NCBI RefSeq assembly: GCF_020177265.1
Contig: NZ_JAIVMC010000010.1
Coordinates: forward strand, 124,001-188,000
Length of the DNA stretch: 64,000 bases
Reading direction: 5' to 3'
DNA from: Pseudooceanicola marinus
Lineage (GTDB): Bacteria > Pseudomonadota > Alphaproteobacteria > Rhodobacterales > Rhodobacteraceae
A model generated the notes under the pieces. That model did no database searches. It worked only from the letters and a program-made list of their open reading frames with translations, and was not told where the DNA came from. Below are positions 8,302 to 19,300 of the stretch, one piece after another. The translations under genes and the position numbers were made by a program. Position 1 is the first letter of the stretch. Every line of letters begins with the position of its first letter.

Positions 8302-11300
8302 TCCTCACCCGCATCTCGGTCGGCCAGCCGGTCTTTGCCACCATGGTGATGGTGGCCATGCTGGTGATCGGTCTCTTTTCCTACCAGCGCCTGCCGGTGG
8401 AACAGCTGCCGGACGTGGATTTCCCGGTGGTCGCCGTGGTCACCTCCTACCCCGGTGCCACGCCGGAGGCGGTGGAGGCCGACATCGTGGAACCGATCGA
8501 GGACGCGGTGTCCACCATCTCCGGCCTCGACAGCATCCAGTCCACCGCCCAGACCAGCGCCTCCTTCGTGCTGATGATGTTCGACCTGGAGGTCGACAGC
8601 GCCACCGCCGCGCAGGAGGTGCGCGACAAGCTGGCCCAGATCGAGGGCGAGTTCCCGGATGCCGCGGATGAGCCACAGATCCTGCGCTTCGACCCGAACG
8701 AGCTGCCGGTGCTGTCCATCGGGATCTCCTCCGACGAGATGTCCCAAGGCACGATGACGCGGCTGGCCGAGGACGTGATCGCGACCCGGCTGGCCAATAT
8801 CTCTGGCGTGGGGCGGGCCTCGGTCGTCGGCGGCCTGCCGCGTGAGGTGCAGATCGAGATCGACCCGGATCGCCAGGCGGCCCTGGGGCTGGGCGTGTCC
8901 GAGGTGATCGCCGCCCTGCGTGCCGACAACACCGACCTGCCCGCGGGCGAGGTGACCGGCGGCGCCAGCGCGCAGTCGGTGCAGGTGCAGGGCCGCATCC
9001 CCGAGCTGCGCGATTTCCGCGACATCATCATCGCCCGGCGGGGCGGCCAGCCCGTGCGCCTGGGCGACGTGGCCGACATCGGTCTGGACTTGGCCGACGA
9101 GGAAAGCCTGGCCATGCTGGACGGTCGCCGCGCGCTGGCCGTGGACGTGGTGAAAACCCAAGGGTCCAACACCGTCGCCGTGGCCGAGGAGGTGCGCGCC
9201 GAGCTGGAGCGCATGTCGCGCGAAAGCCAGTTCGAGGGTGTCACGCTGGAGGTCATCCGCGACAACGCCAAGCCGGTGGAGGAAAGCTTCGAGTCGGTGC
9301 AGTCGATGCTGATCGAAGGCGCCCTGCTGGCCACGGCCATCGTCTTCCTGTTCCTAAACTCCTGGCGGTCCACCGTGATCACCGGGCTGACCCTGCCGAT
9401 CTCGATCATCGGCACCATGGCGGTGATCTACTTCCTCGGTTTCACCCTGAACATGATGTCGATGATGGCGCTGTCGCTGGCCGTCGGCATCCTGATCGAC
9501 GACGCCATCGTGGTGCGCGAAAACATCATGCGCCACCTGCACATGGGCAAGACGCACCATGACGCGGCGCTGGACGGCACCAACGAGATCGGCCTGGCGG
9601 TGCTGGCCACCACCCTGTCGATCGTCGCCGTCTTCCTGCCCGTGGCCTTCATGGAAGGCATCCTGGGCCGGTTCTTCCTGCAGTTCGGGGTCACGGTGTC
9701 GGTCGCGGTGCTGATCTCGCTTTTCGTCTCCTTCACGCTCGACCCGATGCTGTCCTCGGTCTGGTACGACCCCTCGGCGGCGCCGGATGCGAAACGTGGG
9801 ATCGTCGGACGCGCGGTGGCGCAGTTCGACCGCTTCTTCGAATGGATCGGGCGGCGCTACGTGGCGCTTCTGCGGATCTGCCTGCGCTGGCGCAAGATGA
9901 CCCTGCTGTCGGCGGTGCTGGCCTTCGTGGCAGGGCTGGCGACCTTCCCCATGGTCGGGGCGGAGTTCGTGCCACCTGCGGACAATTCGGAAATCCAGAT
10001 CGAGATGACCCTGCCCGTGGGCGCCACCATCGACCGCACGGCGCGCAAGATCGCCCAGGTCGACCGTGTCCTGCGCGATGACTTCCCGGAGATCATCGAC
10101 ACCTATGCCACGGTCAACTCCGGCACCGCCTCAGGCAGCAACATCGCCACGATCTACGCCCGCATGTCGCCCCCGCTGGAGCGGGAGAGGACCCCAGATG
10201 ACCTGGCCGGTCCCGTACGGGAGAGCCTGAAGGCCGTGCCGGGGGCGGACTACATCGTCTCCGCCGCCGGTGGCCTGGGCGGGGTCGAGGCGCCGATCCA
10301 GGTGAAGATCTTCGGCGACAACCTCGATGTGCTGGAACGGCTGGCGGCAGACCTGGCGCGTGACATGCGCGAGGTCGAGGGGCTGGTGGACGTGCGCACC
10401 TCGCTCGACGATCCGCAGCCCACCGTGGGCATCCGGATCGACCGCGACGCGGCCTCGGACCTGGGCGTGTCGCTGCGCCAGGTAGGCGATGCGCTGAACC
10501 CGATGCTCAGCGGCTCCACCGTGTCCGACTGGACCGACCCGCAGGGCAATTCCGTGGACGTGACGATCCGCCTGCCCGAGGCGTTCCGCGACGATGTCTC
10601 GGCCCTGGGCGCGCTGCCGGTGGCCGCCGCGCCGGATGGCAGCGGGGTGATCCGCCTGGACCAGCTGGCCGAGGTGGAGCGGACCGAGGGACCGGGCGAG
10701 ATCAACCGCGAGGACCGGCAACGCTCGGTGCAGGTCACGGCGAACCTCGACGGGCTGACCACGGGCGAGGTGACCCCCGGGGTGCAGGAGAAGATCGACG
10801 CCCTGGCCACGCCGCCGGGCTACCGCGCCACCATGGGGGGCGACGCCGAGGACATAGCCGAAACCACCTCCTCCGCGGGGTCGGCCCTGCTGCTGGCGGT
10901 GATCTTCATCTACCTGGTGCTGGCCTCGCAGTTCGGGTCCTTCCTGCAACCCTTCGCCATCATGTCCTCGCTGCCGCTGGCGCTGATCGGGGTGATGCTG
11001 GGGCTGCTGGTCGGGGGATCCACGCTGAACATGTTCTCGGCGATCGGGTTCATCATGCTGATGGGCCTGGTGGTGAAGAACGCCATCCTGCTGGTGGACA
11101 ATGCCAACCAGCACGTGCGCGCGGGCTGGCACCTGTTCGATGCGCTGGTCGAGGCGGGCGCGACGCGGTTCCGGCCCATCGTGATGACGACGCTGGCGAT
11201 GATCTTCGGCATGATGCCCCTGGCGCTGAACCTGCACGGCGGATCCGGGCAGAACGCACCCATGGCTCATGCGGTGATCGGCGGGCTGATCTCCTCCTCG

Positions 11301-11399
11301 GTGCTGACGCTGGTCGTGGTGCCGGTGATCCTGACCTACATGGATGCGCTCGGTCGCCGGGTCTCGGGGTTCTTCCCGCAGGCGCCCGATCACGCCTGA
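8298..11399 (+). CDS. RND multidrug efflux pump, inner-membrane subunit (operon 2)
   Basis: 1033 residues with full AcrB-type architecture. The N-terminal helix has [22 protein letters not shown], where the usual family FAxV/M pattern is seen. The helix 4 proton-relay pair is present (ILIDDAIVV, Asp401-Asp402). Two large periplasmic loops and the C-terminal helix cluster are intact. The motif after helix 1 ([15 protein letters not shown]) matches the MdtB/MdtC and heavy-metal-independent drug pumps more than pump 1. It is coupled to the adaptor by an ATGA overlap. It differs widely from the operon 1 pump, so the two loci are separate systems and not a tandem duplication. Substrate unknown. 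Confidence 0.93.
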   Translation: MILTRISVGQPVFATMVMVAMLVIGLFSYQRLPVEQLPDVDFPVVAVVTSYPGATPEAVEADIVEPIEDAVSTISGLDSIQSTAQTSASFVLMMFDLEVDSATAAQEVRDKLAQIEGEFPDAADEPQILRFDPNELPVLSIGISSDEMSQGTMTRLAEDVIATRLANISGVGRASVVGGLPREVQIEIDPDRQAALGLGVSEVIAALRADNTDLPAGEVTGGASAQSVQVQGRIPELRDFRDIIIARRGGQPVRLGDVADIGLDLADEESLAMLDGRRALAVDVVKTQGSNTVAVAEEVRAELERMSRESQFEGVTLEVIRDNAKPVEESFESVQSMLIEGALLATAIVFLFLNSWRSTVITGLTLPISIIGTMAVIYFLGFTLNMMSMMALSLAVGILIDDAIVVRENIMRHLHMGKTHHDAALDGTNEIGLAVLATTLSIVAVFLPVAFMEGILGRFFLQFGVTVSVAVLISLFVSFTLDPMLSSVWYDPSAAPDAKRGIVGRAVAQFDRFFEWIGRRYVALLRICLRWRKMTLLSAVLAFVAGLATFPMVGAEFVPPADNSEIQIEMTLPVGATIDRTARKIAQVDRVLRDDFPEIIDTYATVNSGTASGSNIATIYARMSPPLERERTPDDLAGPVRESLKAVPGADYIVSAAGGLGGVEAPIQVKIFGDNLDVLERLAADLARDMREVEGLVDVRTSLDDPQPTVGIRIDRDAASDLGVSLRQVGDALNPMLSGSTVSDWTDPQGNSVDVTIRLPEAFRDDVSALGALPVAAAPDGSGVIRLDQLAEVERTEGPGEINREDRQRSVQVTANLDGLTTGEVTPGVQEKIDALATPPGYRATMGGDAEDIAETTSSAGSALLLAVIFIYLVLASQFGSFLQPFAIMSSLPLALIGVMLGLLVGGSTLNMFSAIGFIMLMGLVVKNAILLVDNANQHVRAGWHLFDALVEAGATRFRPIVMTTLAMIFGMMPLALNLHGGSGQNAPMAHAVIGGLISSSVLTLVVVPVILTYMDALGRRVSGFFPQAPDHA

Positions 11400-11466
11400 G
11401 GTGCGTTACCATGCATTAAGACCTTTGGCCCATCCTGTCCGCGTGTGGACAACAGGAGAGGGTCAA

Positions 11467-11733
11467 ATGGCTGAACAGCATATCGAAGGCGTCGCGCAGA
11501 TGCCCGACGGGGGTGGGATCGTCCTGACGGTGCTCGGCGGTGCCGCGGCCCTGGGGCTCGCCGGTGGTGCGCTCTCTCTGGGGGCGCCGCTCGGGCTTGC
11601 GGCGTTGGTGTGGTTGATCGGGGCGCCGGTGCTGGCGCTTCTGGCTGGCGCGGGCTGGCTGCGCTGGCAAGGTCGCCGCCGCGACCGTTACAGCGCCCCG
11701 TCTGTCACCGGGGCCGCCTCGGACAGGGCCTGA
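11467..11733 (+). CDS. Small membrane protein of unknown function, 88 residues
   Basis: The ATG at 11467 has a strong AGGAGAGG site upstream, which supports it as a real gene. The protein has a short polar start (MAEQHIEGVAQMPDGGG), then two strongly hydrophobic Gly/Ala/Leu-rich segments at about residues 18-38 and 41-63, and an Arg-rich positive tail (WQGRRRDRY). That suggests a two-helix inner-membrane hairpin with both ends inside. I recognise no family. It follows the efflux operon by 67 bases, with no terminator visible between, so it may be read from the same transcript. Confidence 0.6.
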   Translation: MAEQHIEGVAQMPDGGGIVLTVLGGAAALGLAGGALSLGAPLGLAALVWLIGAPVLALLAGAGWLRWQGRRRDRYSAPSVTGAASDRA

Positions 11734-11852
11734 TCAGCAGGGGCAGGGGTGTCTTCGCCACCGCCGCGTCGCGCAGCCGGACAGGCAGGTGTCGCTGGCG
11801 GTTGCCGGTGACGCCAGGATGACAGCCCGCGTGGCGGCTGCTATCGAGGGGG

Positions 11853-13124
11853 ATGGACGCCTCTGACCTTCCACGCCCTGCCGCCGAGGCCCAGGGCGAA
11901 ACCGACCGCTACCGATTGAAGCGCGAGGCGATCATCGCCGCCGCCGCCCGCCAGATCGCCGGACGGGGCCTGAAGGGGCTGACCCTTGTGGGCGTCGCCG
12001 CGATGGTCGGGCTGAACACCAATTCCGTCACCTACTACTTCCGCAAGAAGGAGCTGCTGGCCGAGGCCGCGGTCGAGGATGCGCTGGCCCGTTTCGCCCG
12101 TGTCCTGGCCCCGGATGACGCGCCGGAACTGGGCCCGCGGGCCTACCTGCAGGCGGTGCTGGCCCGCAACTTTGCCCTGGCCGCCGCGATCCGCCGGGAC
12201 GAAGAGGCGCCGCTGACCGTGTTGTCGGACATGCGCGCGCTGGAGGAACCGGCGCGCAGTCGGCTGATCTCGCGCTATTTCGGGCTGGTCGCCCGCGTGG
12301 CCGAACGGATCGGCCCTTGCGAGGCCGAGTCGGAAGCGGGCGGGACAGGCGGCAAGGGCCGCGCGTTGGCCCGGGCGCAGCTGCTTTGCGATGTGCTGCA
12401 CTGGTCGCGGACCTGGCAGCGCCTCTACGCGGTGGAGGATTTTCCCCGCGTCGAGGCCCGGCTGGCGGATCTGCTGGTGTATGGGCTGGCGCCTTCGGGG
12501 CAGGGGTGGCAGGTCACCCCCCTGCTGGTCGAAGAAGAGGAGGCGCCGCCGCCGGGCGCCTCGCCCGAGGCCTACCTGCGCGTCGCCACGCGGCTGATCA
12601 ACGACCGGGGCTATCGCGGCGCCTCGGTCGAGCGTATCGCCGGCGAGCTGCAACTGTCGAAGGGCAGTTTCTACCACCATCTCTCTGGCAAGGACGACCT
12701 GGTGCGCGCCTGTTTCGACCGCTCCTTCAGCCGGGTCACGGCGGCCCAGCACCGCGCCGCAGCCCTGCCGTTGAGCGAATGGGACAAGCTGGGCGCCGCC
12801 GTCTCGACGCTGCTGGAGGCCCAGCTGGGCGGGGAGGAACCGCTTCTGCGTGATACGGCGCTGCTGGCCCTGCCGGAGGAGATCCGGCCCGTGGCCATCG
12901 CCCGATCGGACCGGCTGGCGCGGCGTTTCGCCGGGATGATTTCGGACGGGATCGCCGAGGGCACGATCCGGGCCGTCGATCCCGCCATCGCCTCGCAATG
13001 CGTGATGGGGCTGATCAATTCGGCGGTGGACATGACTGCGCGCGCCGGGCGCTGGCCCTCGCGCGCGGCGCTGATCCGCGACTACGCCGATCCGCTGATG
13101 ACCGGCTTCTTCCCGCAGGGCTGA
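11853..13124 (+). CDS. Regulator with two TetR DNA-binding domains in one chain
   Basis: 423 residues, about twice the normal TetR length. The first helix-turn-helix is at about 20-66 (REAIIAAAARQIAGRGLKG, VAAMVGLNTNSVTYYFRKKELL). A second complete TetR domain begins near residue 237 (SPEAYLRVATRLINDRGYRG, IAGELQLSKGSFYHHLSGKDDLV). Each is followed by a helical ligand-binding-like region. Both recognition helices look intact. One chain could therefore act as a built-in dimer or bind two different sites. The target is unknown. It starts 119 bases after the small membrane protein and converges with tex. GAGGGGG precedes the ATG. Confidence 0.85.
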   Translation: MDASDLPRPAAEAQGETDRYRLKREAIIAAAARQIAGRGLKGLTLVGVAAMVGLNTNSVTYYFRKKELLAEAAVEDALARFARVLAPDDAPELGPRAYLQAVLARNFALAAAIRRDEEAPLTVLSDMRALEEPARSRLISRYFGLVARVAERIGPCEAESEAGGTGGKGRALARAQLLCDVLHWSRTWQRLYAVEDFPRVEARLADLLVYGLAPSGQGWQVTPLLVEEEEAPPPGASPEAYLRVATRLINDRGYRGASVERIAGELQLSKGSFYHHLSGKDDLVRACFDRSFSRVTAAQHRAAALPLSEWDKLGAAVSTLLEAQLGGEEPLLRDTALLALPEEIRPVAIARSDRLARRFAGMISDGIAEGTIRAVDPAIASQCVMGLINSAVDMTARAGRWPSRAALIRDYADPLMTGFFPQG

Positions 13125-13144
13125 GGCAGGGCCTCAGCGTTTCT
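13120..13144. terminator. Shared terminator hairpin over both convergent stop codons
   Basis: A perfect 8-bp stem, GCTGAGGC (13120-13127) and GCCTCAGC (13131-13138), with loop AGG. It contains the TGA of the double-TetR gene (13122-13124) and the reverse-strand stop of tex (13134-13136). GTTTCTT follows on the + strand. It probably ends both transcripts. Confidence 0.6.
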
Positions 13145-15506
13145 TCATCGCGTCCATCAGGGCCGCGCCCAGGGCGCCGGGCGCGTCGCTCTTCGGTCCG
13201 CTCTGGCCGCCACGCGGGGCGCCACCGCCCCCGCCGCGCCCCTTGGGGCCACCGCGCCCGCCACCGTTGCCGCGCGGAGCCGCGGGGCCGGCGTCGCGTT
13301 CGCGTTTCGCATCGCGGGCCGAGGCGCCGCCGTCCTTCTTCATCGACAGGCCGATGCGCTTGCGCGGCGCGTCCACCTCGGTCACCGTGACCTTCACCAC
13401 GTCGCCGGCCTTCACCACCTCATGCGGATCCTTGACGAAGCGGTCGGCCAGCTGGCTGACGTGGACCAGCCCGTCCTGGTGCACGCCTATGTCGACGAAG
13501 GCGCCGAAGGCCGCGACGTTGGTCACCGTGCCTTCCAGCACCATGCCGGGGCGCAGGTCCGAGATTTCCTCGATCCCGTCGGCAAAGCTGGCGGTCTTGA
13601 AGCTGGGACGCGGGTCGCGGCCCGGTTTCTCCAGCTCCGACAGGATGTCGCGCACCGTGGGCAGGCCGAAGCGGTCATCGACGAACTGCTCCGCCCGCAG
13701 CCCCTTCAACGCCTGTTCGTTGCCCATGATCTGCCGCAGGTCGCGACCACAGGCCGAGACGATCTTGCGCGCGACGTCATAGGCTTCGGGGTGGACGGCG
13801 GAAGCATCCAGCGGCTCCGCCCCGTCGCGGATGCGCAGGAAGCCCGCGCATTGCTCAAACGCGCGGGGGCCGAGGCGCGCCACCTTCAGCAGATCCTTGC
13901 GCGAGCGGAAGGCGCCCTCCATCTCGCGATGCGCCACGATGGCCTCGGCCAGGCCCGGGCCGAGGCCCGAGACATGAGACAGAAGCGCCGCCGAGGCGGT
14001 GTTCAGGTCGACGCCCACGGCGTTCACCGCATCCTCGACCACCGCTTCCAGCGACTTGGCCAGTCGGTGCTGGTCGACGTCGTGCTGGTACTGGCCGACC
14101 CCGATGCTTTTGGGTTCGATCTTCACCAGCTCGGCCAGCGGATCCTGCAGGCGCCGCGCGATGGAGACCGCGCCGCGCAAGCTGACGTCGAGATCGGGAA
14201 ACTCCCGCGCCGCCAGTTCCGAGGCCGAGTAGACCGAGGCGCCGGCCTCGCTGACCACGACCTTGGTGGGCTTTTCCACGCTGTCGGGCAGGCGTTTCAG
14301 GGTGTCGGCCACCAGCCGTTCGGTTTCGCGGCTGGCGGTGCCGTTGCCAATGGCGATCAGGCCGACGTTGTGTTTCGCGACCATGGCCAGGATGGCGCGG
14401 CTGGCGCCCTCCACGTCCTTCTTCGGCTGGAAGGGGTAAAGCGTGTCGGTGGCCAGAAGCTTGCCCGTCTCATCCACCACGGCGGCCTTGACGCCCGTCC
14501 GGATGCCCGGGTCGAGACCCAGGGTCGCCTTGGCGCCCGCGGGCGCGGCCAGCAGCAGATCCTTGAGGTTGCGGGCAAAGACACCGATCGCCTCGTCATG
14601 GGCGCGGGTGCGCATGTCCGACAGCAGATCCAGCGTCATCGACAGCGACAGTTTCACCCGCCAGGTCCAACCGGCGACCTTGCGCAGCCAGGCATCACCC
14701 GGCCCGGTGCCCGAGGCGCCCAGCTTGGCCGCGATCATGTCGACGGGGCGGTCGGCCTGATCCTCGGCCGGGACGATTTCCACCGTCACCACGCCCTCGT
14801 TCGAGGCGCGCAGCATCGCCAGCGCCCGGTGCGAAGGCACCTTGGCCCAGCTTTCGGTGTGATCGAAGTAGTCGGAGAACTTGGCGCCTTCCTGTTCCTT
14901 GCCCTCGACCACGCGGGCGCGGATGACGGCGGCGCGCTGCATGAAGTCACGCAGTGACCCGACCAGCTCGGCATCCTCGGCCAGCCGTTCGGTCAGGATG
15001 TCCCGCGCGCCGTTCAGCGCGGCCTTGGTGTCCGGCACGGCCTCGGTGACGTAAGCGGCGGCCAGGGCCTCCGGGTCGGCGGCGTGATCGGCCAGGATCG
15101 CCTCGGCCAGCGGCTCCAGCCCGTTCTCCTTGGCAATCATCGCCTTGGTGCGGCGCTTGGGCTTGTAGGGCAGGTAGATGTCTTCCAGCTGAGCCTTGGT
15201 CTCGGCCCGGGCAATGGACAGGGCCAGCTCATCCGTCAGCTTGTCCTGTGATTCGATGGACTTGAGGATGGCGCCGCGCCGGTCCTCCAACTCCCGCAGG
15301 TAGGCCAGGCGGTCGGCCAGGGTGCGCAGCTGCGTGTCGTCGAGGCCCCCGGTGACTTCCTTCCGGTAGCGGGCGACGAAGGGCACCGTGGCGCCTTCGT
15401 CCAGCAGGGTGACGGCGGCGCTGACCTGTTCGGGCCGGGCGCTGATCTCTGTCGCGATCAGGCGGGCGATACGGGGGGCGGCGTCGGTGGGGGCGGCAGT
15501 GCTCAC
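13134..15506 (-). CDS. tex: Tex family RNA-binding transcription accessory protein
   Basis: 790 residues with the full Tex layout: N-terminal helical region, YqgF/RNase H-like domain ([22 protein letters not shown]), helix-hairpin-helix pair ([26 protein letters not shown]), and a C-terminal S1 RNA-binding domain ([21 protein letters not shown] to [10 protein letters not shown]). Tex binds nucleic acid and is linked to transcription and stress tolerance. I chose the GTG at 15506 (protein starting [15 protein letters not shown] after the initiator), because GAGG lies about nine bases upstream and the family begins there. A longer frame from TTG 15563 adds a basic stretch without support. After the S1 domain is a Gly/Arg-rich tail ([18 protein letters not shown]), a plausible extra RNA-binding arm. 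Confidence 0.94.
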   Translation of the reverse strand: MSTAAPTDAAPRIARLIATEISARPEQVSAAVTLLDEGATVPFVARYRKEVTGGLDDTQLRTLADRLAYLRELEDRRGAILKSIESQDKLTDELALSIARAETKAQLEDIYLPYKPKRRTKAMIAKENGLEPLAEAILADHAADPEALAAAYVTEAVPDTKAALNGARDILTERLAEDAELVGSLRDFMQRAAVIRARVVEGKEQEGAKFSDYFDHTESWAKVPSHRALAMLRASNEGVVTVEIVPAEDQADRPVDMIAAKLGASGTGPGDAWLRKVAGWTWRVKLSLSMTLDLLSDMRTRAHDEAIGVFARNLKDLLLAAPAGAKATLGLDPGIRTGVKAAVVDETGKLLATDTLYPFQPKKDVEGASRAILAMVAKHNVGLIAIGNGTASRETERLVADTLKRLPDSVEKPTKVVVSEAGASVYSASELAAREFPDLDVSLRGAVSIARRLQDPLAELVKIEPKSIGVGQYQHDVDQHRLAKSLEAVVEDAVNAVGVDLNTASAALLSHVSGLGPGLAEAIVAHREMEGAFRSRKDLLKVARLGPRAFEQCAGFLRIRDGAEPLDASAVHPEAYDVARKIVSACGRDLRQIMGNEQALKGLRAEQFVDDRFGLPTVRDILSELEKPGRDPRPSFKTASFADGIEEISDLRPGMVLEGTVTNVAAFGAFVDIGVHQDGLVHVSQLADRFVKDPHEVVKAGDVVKVTVTEVDAPRKRIGLSMKKDGGASARDAKRERDAGPAAPRGNGGGRGGPKGRGGGGGAPRGGQSGPKSDAPGALGAALMDAMKKR

Positions 15507-15734
15507 GGATGGGACCTCGTCTGGTGGGACCGTCTTTCTAGCCGCGCGCCGGGGCACCGCCAAGGGGATTTGCCCGCCCCGGCGGCGCCCTGCCGGGCTG
15601 CCTCGCGGGCGGGCAGATCCGCCACGGTTGCCACGTCACCCGCGCGCACCCCGCACAATCCGTTGCCAGCGGACGGTAAAGCATGGAAGCCTGAGCGGGA
15701 GCATTCCAGGACGCAATTGCCAGAAGGCGGACCC

Positions 15735-18700
15735 ATGTCGATCAAGGCGGCCATTCATCACCTGACCCATTACAAGTACGACCGTCCGGTCACGCTGGGG
15801 CCACAGATCATCCGTCTGCGACCGGCACCGCATTCGCGCACCCGGGTCATTTCCCATTCGCTGAAGGTCACGCCCGAGAAGCACTTCGTGAACCTGCAAC
15901 AGGACGTCTACGGCAACTGGATGGCGCGCTACGTCTTCCCCGAGCCGGTGCGCGAGTTCAAGATCGAGGTCGATCTTGTGGCCGATATGTCGGTCTACAA
16001 CCCCTTCGATTTCTTCGTCGAGGAAGTGGCCGAGGTCTGGCCCTTCGACTACCCCGACGACATCAAGGGCGACCTGAAGGTTTATCGCAAGCCGCTGCGC
16101 CCTGGAAAACGGATGAAGGCGCTTCTGGCCACCATCGACCGCAGCGAGCAGCGCACCGTCGACATGCTGGTCGGGTTGAACGCCCACCTGGCCGAGATGA
16201 TCGGCTACGTCATCCGCATGGAGCCAGGGGTGCAGACCCCCGAAGAGACCCTGAAGATCGGCAAGGGGTCCTGCCGAGATACGTCGTGGCTGTTGATCGA
16301 CATCTTGCGGCACCTCGGTTTCGCGGCACGATTTGTGTCGGGCTACCTGATACAGTTGAAACCGGACCTGGAGGCGCTGGATGGCCCCTCGGGCACCGAT
16401 CACGATTTCACCGACCTGCACGCCTGGGCCGAGGTCTATCTGCCCGGTGCGGGCTGGATCGGCCTGGACCCGACCTCTGGCCTGCTGACCGGGGAAAGCC
16501 ATATCCCCCTGGCCGCCACGCCGCATTATTCCAACGCGGCCCCGATCGCCGGGGGCTTTTCCTCGGATGGCGCGCCGGAGGTCGATTTCGACTTCGACAT
16601 GACCGTTACCCGCGTGGCGGAACATCCGCGCATCTCCAAACCCTTCTCGGAGGAGGCCTGGGACGCGCTGAACGACCTGGGCGGCAAGGTGGACGAGGCA
16701 ATTGCCGCCGCCGACATGCGCCTGACCATGGGCGGCGAGCCGACCTTCGTGTCCATCGACGATTTCGAAAGCGCCGAATGGAACACCGCCGCCGTGGGCC
16801 CGATGAAACGCGGGCTGGCCGACGGGCTGATCCGGCGGCTTCGTGACCGTTTCGCGCCGGGCGGCTTCCTGCATTATGGCCAGGGCAAGTGGTATCCGGG
16901 CGAGACCCTGCCGCGCTGGACCTTCTCCCTCTACTGGCGCCAGGACGGCAAGCCGGTGTGGAAGAACGCCGACCTGATCGCCAGGGAAAAGGACGACCAG
17001 GACCTGCCACCCGAGAAGGGCGATGCCTTCCTGAAGGCCATGGCCAAGGTTCTGGGGGTCGAGGAGGACTGCGTGCAGCCCGCCTATGAGGATCCGGCGG
17101 AATGGATCCTGAAAGAGGCGCAGCTGCCCGACAACGTCACTCCGCAGAACTCCAAGCTGAAGAACCCGGAAGAGCGCAACCGCATCGCGCGGGTCTTCGA
17201 GCGGGGGCTGACGAAACCCTCGGGGCACGTCCTGCCGATCCAGCGCTGGCAGGGGCGCTCCAGCTCGGGCCGCTGGCAGACGGAGCTGTGGCAGTTCCGG
17301 CGCGGCCACATTTTCCTGATCCCCGGCGACAGCCCGGTGGGCTACCGCATGCCGCTCGACTCGCTGCCGCATGTGCCGGAGTCGCGCTATCCCTACATCA
17401 ATCCCGCCGATCCCACGGTCGAGCGGGGCGAACTGCCCGATTTCGATGCCGAGGAGGCCACGGAGACGCCGGAGGAGGGGGACTTTGAGCGGGACGCGCG
17501 CGAAGAGGGTCACCCTTCGGGCGCCGAGGCCCGGGTCGAGGCCCGCGCCGCGATCCAGGCCCGGCTGGAAGGGCGCGCCGACAGCGACCAGGCGCGCGCC
17601 AGCTTCCGCCCCGACGCGGAACAGCAATCGGTCAGCGAACAGCAGATGGTGGGCGAATCCGGGGCCGGCGCCGTGCGCACCGCCCTGGCGGTGGAGCCGC
17701 GCGACGGGCGCCTGTGCGTCTTCATGCCCCCCGTGACCACGGTCGAAGATTACCTGGAGCTTCTGGCCGCCGCCGAGGCCGCGGCGGAGGAGCTGGACCT
17801 GCCGGTGCACATCGAGGGTTACGCACCGCCCCATGATCCGCGTCTGAACGTGATCCGCGTGGCCCCCGATCCTGGTGTGATCGAGGTGAACGTGCATCCC
17901 GCGGCCAACTGGGATGAATGCCGGTCAATCACCGAGGCGGTCTATGAAGAGGCCCGCCAGACCCGGCTGGGCGCCGACAAGTTCATGATCGACGGCAAAC
18001 ACACTGGCACCGGGGGCGGAAACCACGTCGTCGTCGGTGGCGCCACCACCAACGACAGCCCCTTCCTGCGCCGCCCGGACCTGCTGCGCAGTCTCGTGCT
18101 GCACTGGCAACGGCATCCGGCGATGTCCTACCTCTTCTCCGGCCTCTTCATCGGTCCGACCAGCCAGGCGCCCCGCGTGGACGAGGGCCGTGCCGACAAC
18201 CTCTACGAACTGGAGATCGCGCTGTCCCAGATCCCGGCGCCGGGGCAGGGGGTGCAACCGCTGCCCTGGCTGACCGACCGGCTGCTGCGCAACCTGCTGA
18301 CCGATGTCACCGGCAACACCCACCGGGCCGAGATCTGCATCGACAAGCTGTTCTCGCCCGACGGCCCCACGGGGCGCCTCGGGTTGGTCGAGTTCCGCGG
18401 CTTCGAGATGCCGCCCGATCCGCGCATGTCCCTGGCCCAGCAACTGCTGATCCGGGCGCTGCTGGTGCGCTACTGGAATGCGCCCATGGGGGGGGATTTC
18501 ACCCGCTGGGGCACCACCCTGCATGACCGCTTCATGCTGCCGCATTTCGTCTGGGAGGATTTCATGGACGTGCTGGGCGACCTGCGCCGCCACGGCTTCG
18601 ACTTCCGCCCCGACTGGTACGTGGCCCAGCAGGAGTTCCGTTTCCCCTTCTGTGGCGAGGTCGAATACGAGGGCGTCCACCTGGAGCTGCGTCAGGCGCT

Positions 18701-19190
18701 GGAGCCCTGGCATGTCCTGGGCGAGACCGGCGCCATCGGCGGCACGGTGCGCTACACCGACAGCTCGACCGAGCGGTTGCAGGTGAAGCTGTCGGGCGCC
18801 GATCCCGGGCGGTACGCGGTGACCTGCAACGGCCGCCGCCTGCCGATGACCAAGACCGACAGCGCGGGCGTGTCGGTCGCCGGGCTGCGCTACAAGGCCT
18901 GGCAGCCGCCCGAGGCGATGCATCCGGTGATCCCGGTGCATGCGCCGCTGACGCTGGACATCTTCGACACCTGGTCGGGCCGCGCCATCGGCGGCTGCAC
19001 CTACCACGTCGCGCACCCCGGCGGGCGCAACTATGATACCTTCCCGGTGAACGCGAACGAGGCCGAGGCGCGCCGCCTGGCCCGCTTCGAACCCTTCGGT
19101 CACAACCCCGGCGCCTACCTGCCACCGCAGGAAATTTATCACCGCGAATTCCCGATGACCCTTGATTTGCGGCGCGGTCCGGGCATCTAG
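15735..19190 (+). CDS. Transglutaminase-like protease fused to DUF2126 amidoligase-type domain
   Basis: 1151 residues, the usual size for this two-domain family (COG1305 plus COG4196). The N-terminal transglutaminase-like domain keeps its triad: Cys180 (GSCRDTSW), His229 (DLHAWAEVY) and Asp245 (GLDPTSG). The C-terminal DUF2126 part has the family hallmarks [12 protein letters not shown] (from 717) and HTGTGGGNH (756-764), which Aravind and colleagues related to carboxylate-amine ligase folds. The likely theme is making or cutting amide bonds on a peptide, but no reaction is known. It is first of three genes with the ATP-grasp/alpha-E protein and a second transglutaminase. The frame runs open further upstream, but ATG 15735 with AAGGCGG before it starts the conserved MSIKAAIHH. 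Confidence 0.92.
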   Translation: MSIKAAIHHLTHYKYDRPVTLGPQIIRLRPAPHSRTRVISHSLKVTPEKHFVNLQQDVYGNWMARYVFPEPVREFKIEVDLVADMSVYNPFDFFVEEVAEVWPFDYPDDIKGDLKVYRKPLRPGKRMKALLATIDRSEQRTVDMLVGLNAHLAEMIGYVIRMEPGVQTPEETLKIGKGSCRDTSWLLIDILRHLGFAARFVSGYLIQLKPDLEALDGPSGTDHDFTDLHAWAEVYLPGAGWIGLDPTSGLLTGESHIPLAATPHYSNAAPIAGGFSSDGAPEVDFDFDMTVTRVAEHPRISKPFSEEAWDALNDLGGKVDEAIAAADMRLTMGGEPTFVSIDDFESAEWNTAAVGPMKRGLADGLIRRLRDRFAPGGFLHYGQGKWYPGETLPRWTFSLYWRQDGKPVWKNADLIAREKDDQDLPPEKGDAFLKAMAKVLGVEEDCVQPAYEDPAEWILKEAQLPDNVTPQNSKLKNPEERNRIARVFERGLTKPSGHVLPIQRWQGRSSSGRWQTELWQFRRGHIFLIPGDSPVGYRMPLDSLPHVPESRYPYINPADPTVERGELPDFDAEEATETPEEGDFERDAREEGHPSGAEARVEARAAIQARLEGRADSDQARASFRPDAEQQSVSEQQMVGESGAGAVRTALAVEPRDGRLCVFMPPVTTVEDYLELLAAAEAAAEELDLPVHIEGYAPPHDPRLNVIRVAPDPGVIEVNVHPAANWDECRSITEAVYEEARQTRLGADKFMIDGKHTGTGGGNHVVVGGATTNDSPFLRRPDLLRSLVLHWQRHPAMSYLFSGLFIGPTSQAPRVDEGRADNLYELEIALSQIPAPGQGVQPLPWLTDRLLRNLLTDVTGNTHRAEICIDKLFSPDGPTGRLGLVEFRGFEMPPDPRMSLAQQLLIRALLVRYWNAPMGGDFTRWGTTLHDRFMLPHFVWEDFMDVLGDLRRHGFDFRPDWYVAQQEFRFPFCGEVEYEGVHLELRQALEPWHVLGETGAIGGTVRYTDSSTERLQVKLSGADPGRYAVTCNGRRLPMTKTDSAGVSVAGLRYKAWQPPEAMHPVIPVHAPLTLDIFDTWSGRAIGGCTYHVAHPGGRNYDTFPVNANEAEARRLARFEPFGHNPGAYLPPQEIYHREFPMTLDLRRGPGI

Positions 19191-19200
19191 AGGGGCCTGA

Positions 19201-19221
19201 CCCGGGCGATGCTCGCCCGGG
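19201..19221 (+). other. Intergenic hairpin before the ATP-grasp gene
   Basis: A perfect 9-bp stem CCCGGGCGA/TCGCCCGGG with a 3-base loop, ten bases after the stop of the DUF2126 gene. No T tract follows, so it is more likely an RNA-processing or stability element than a terminator. Confidence 0.5.
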
Positions 19222-19246
19222 CAGCCAGGCCCCGGGAGGAGACAGC

Positions 19247-19300
19247 ATGACCGGCCAGCCCCAGTTCGGCAGGCGACATCGCGAGGAGGCTTCGCGATGA
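19247..19300 (+). CDS. Possible 17-codon leader ORF before the ATP-grasp gene
   Basis: ATG at 19247 follows a good ribosome site (GGGAGGAGA, about 19233-19241). It encodes MTGQPQFGRRHREEASR and ends at TGA 19298-19300. That stop overlaps the ATG of the next gene (ATGA at 19297-19300). The ribosome site plus the coupling overlap suggest it is translated, perhaps only to couple the two genes. It could also be chance, since the next gene has its own GAGGAGG inside this ORF. Confidence 0.35.
   Translation: MTGQPQFGRRHREEASR

Noticed and set aside
9375-9382. A further GTGATCAC sequence
   Set aside because: A single copy inside the coding sequence of the operon 2 pump, without a partner 21 bp away. 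Chance in coding DNA.
15507-15563. Longer tex start at TTG 15563
   Set aside because: Adds a basic stretch not typical of Tex. GTG 15506 has GAGG upstream and starts the conserved region.
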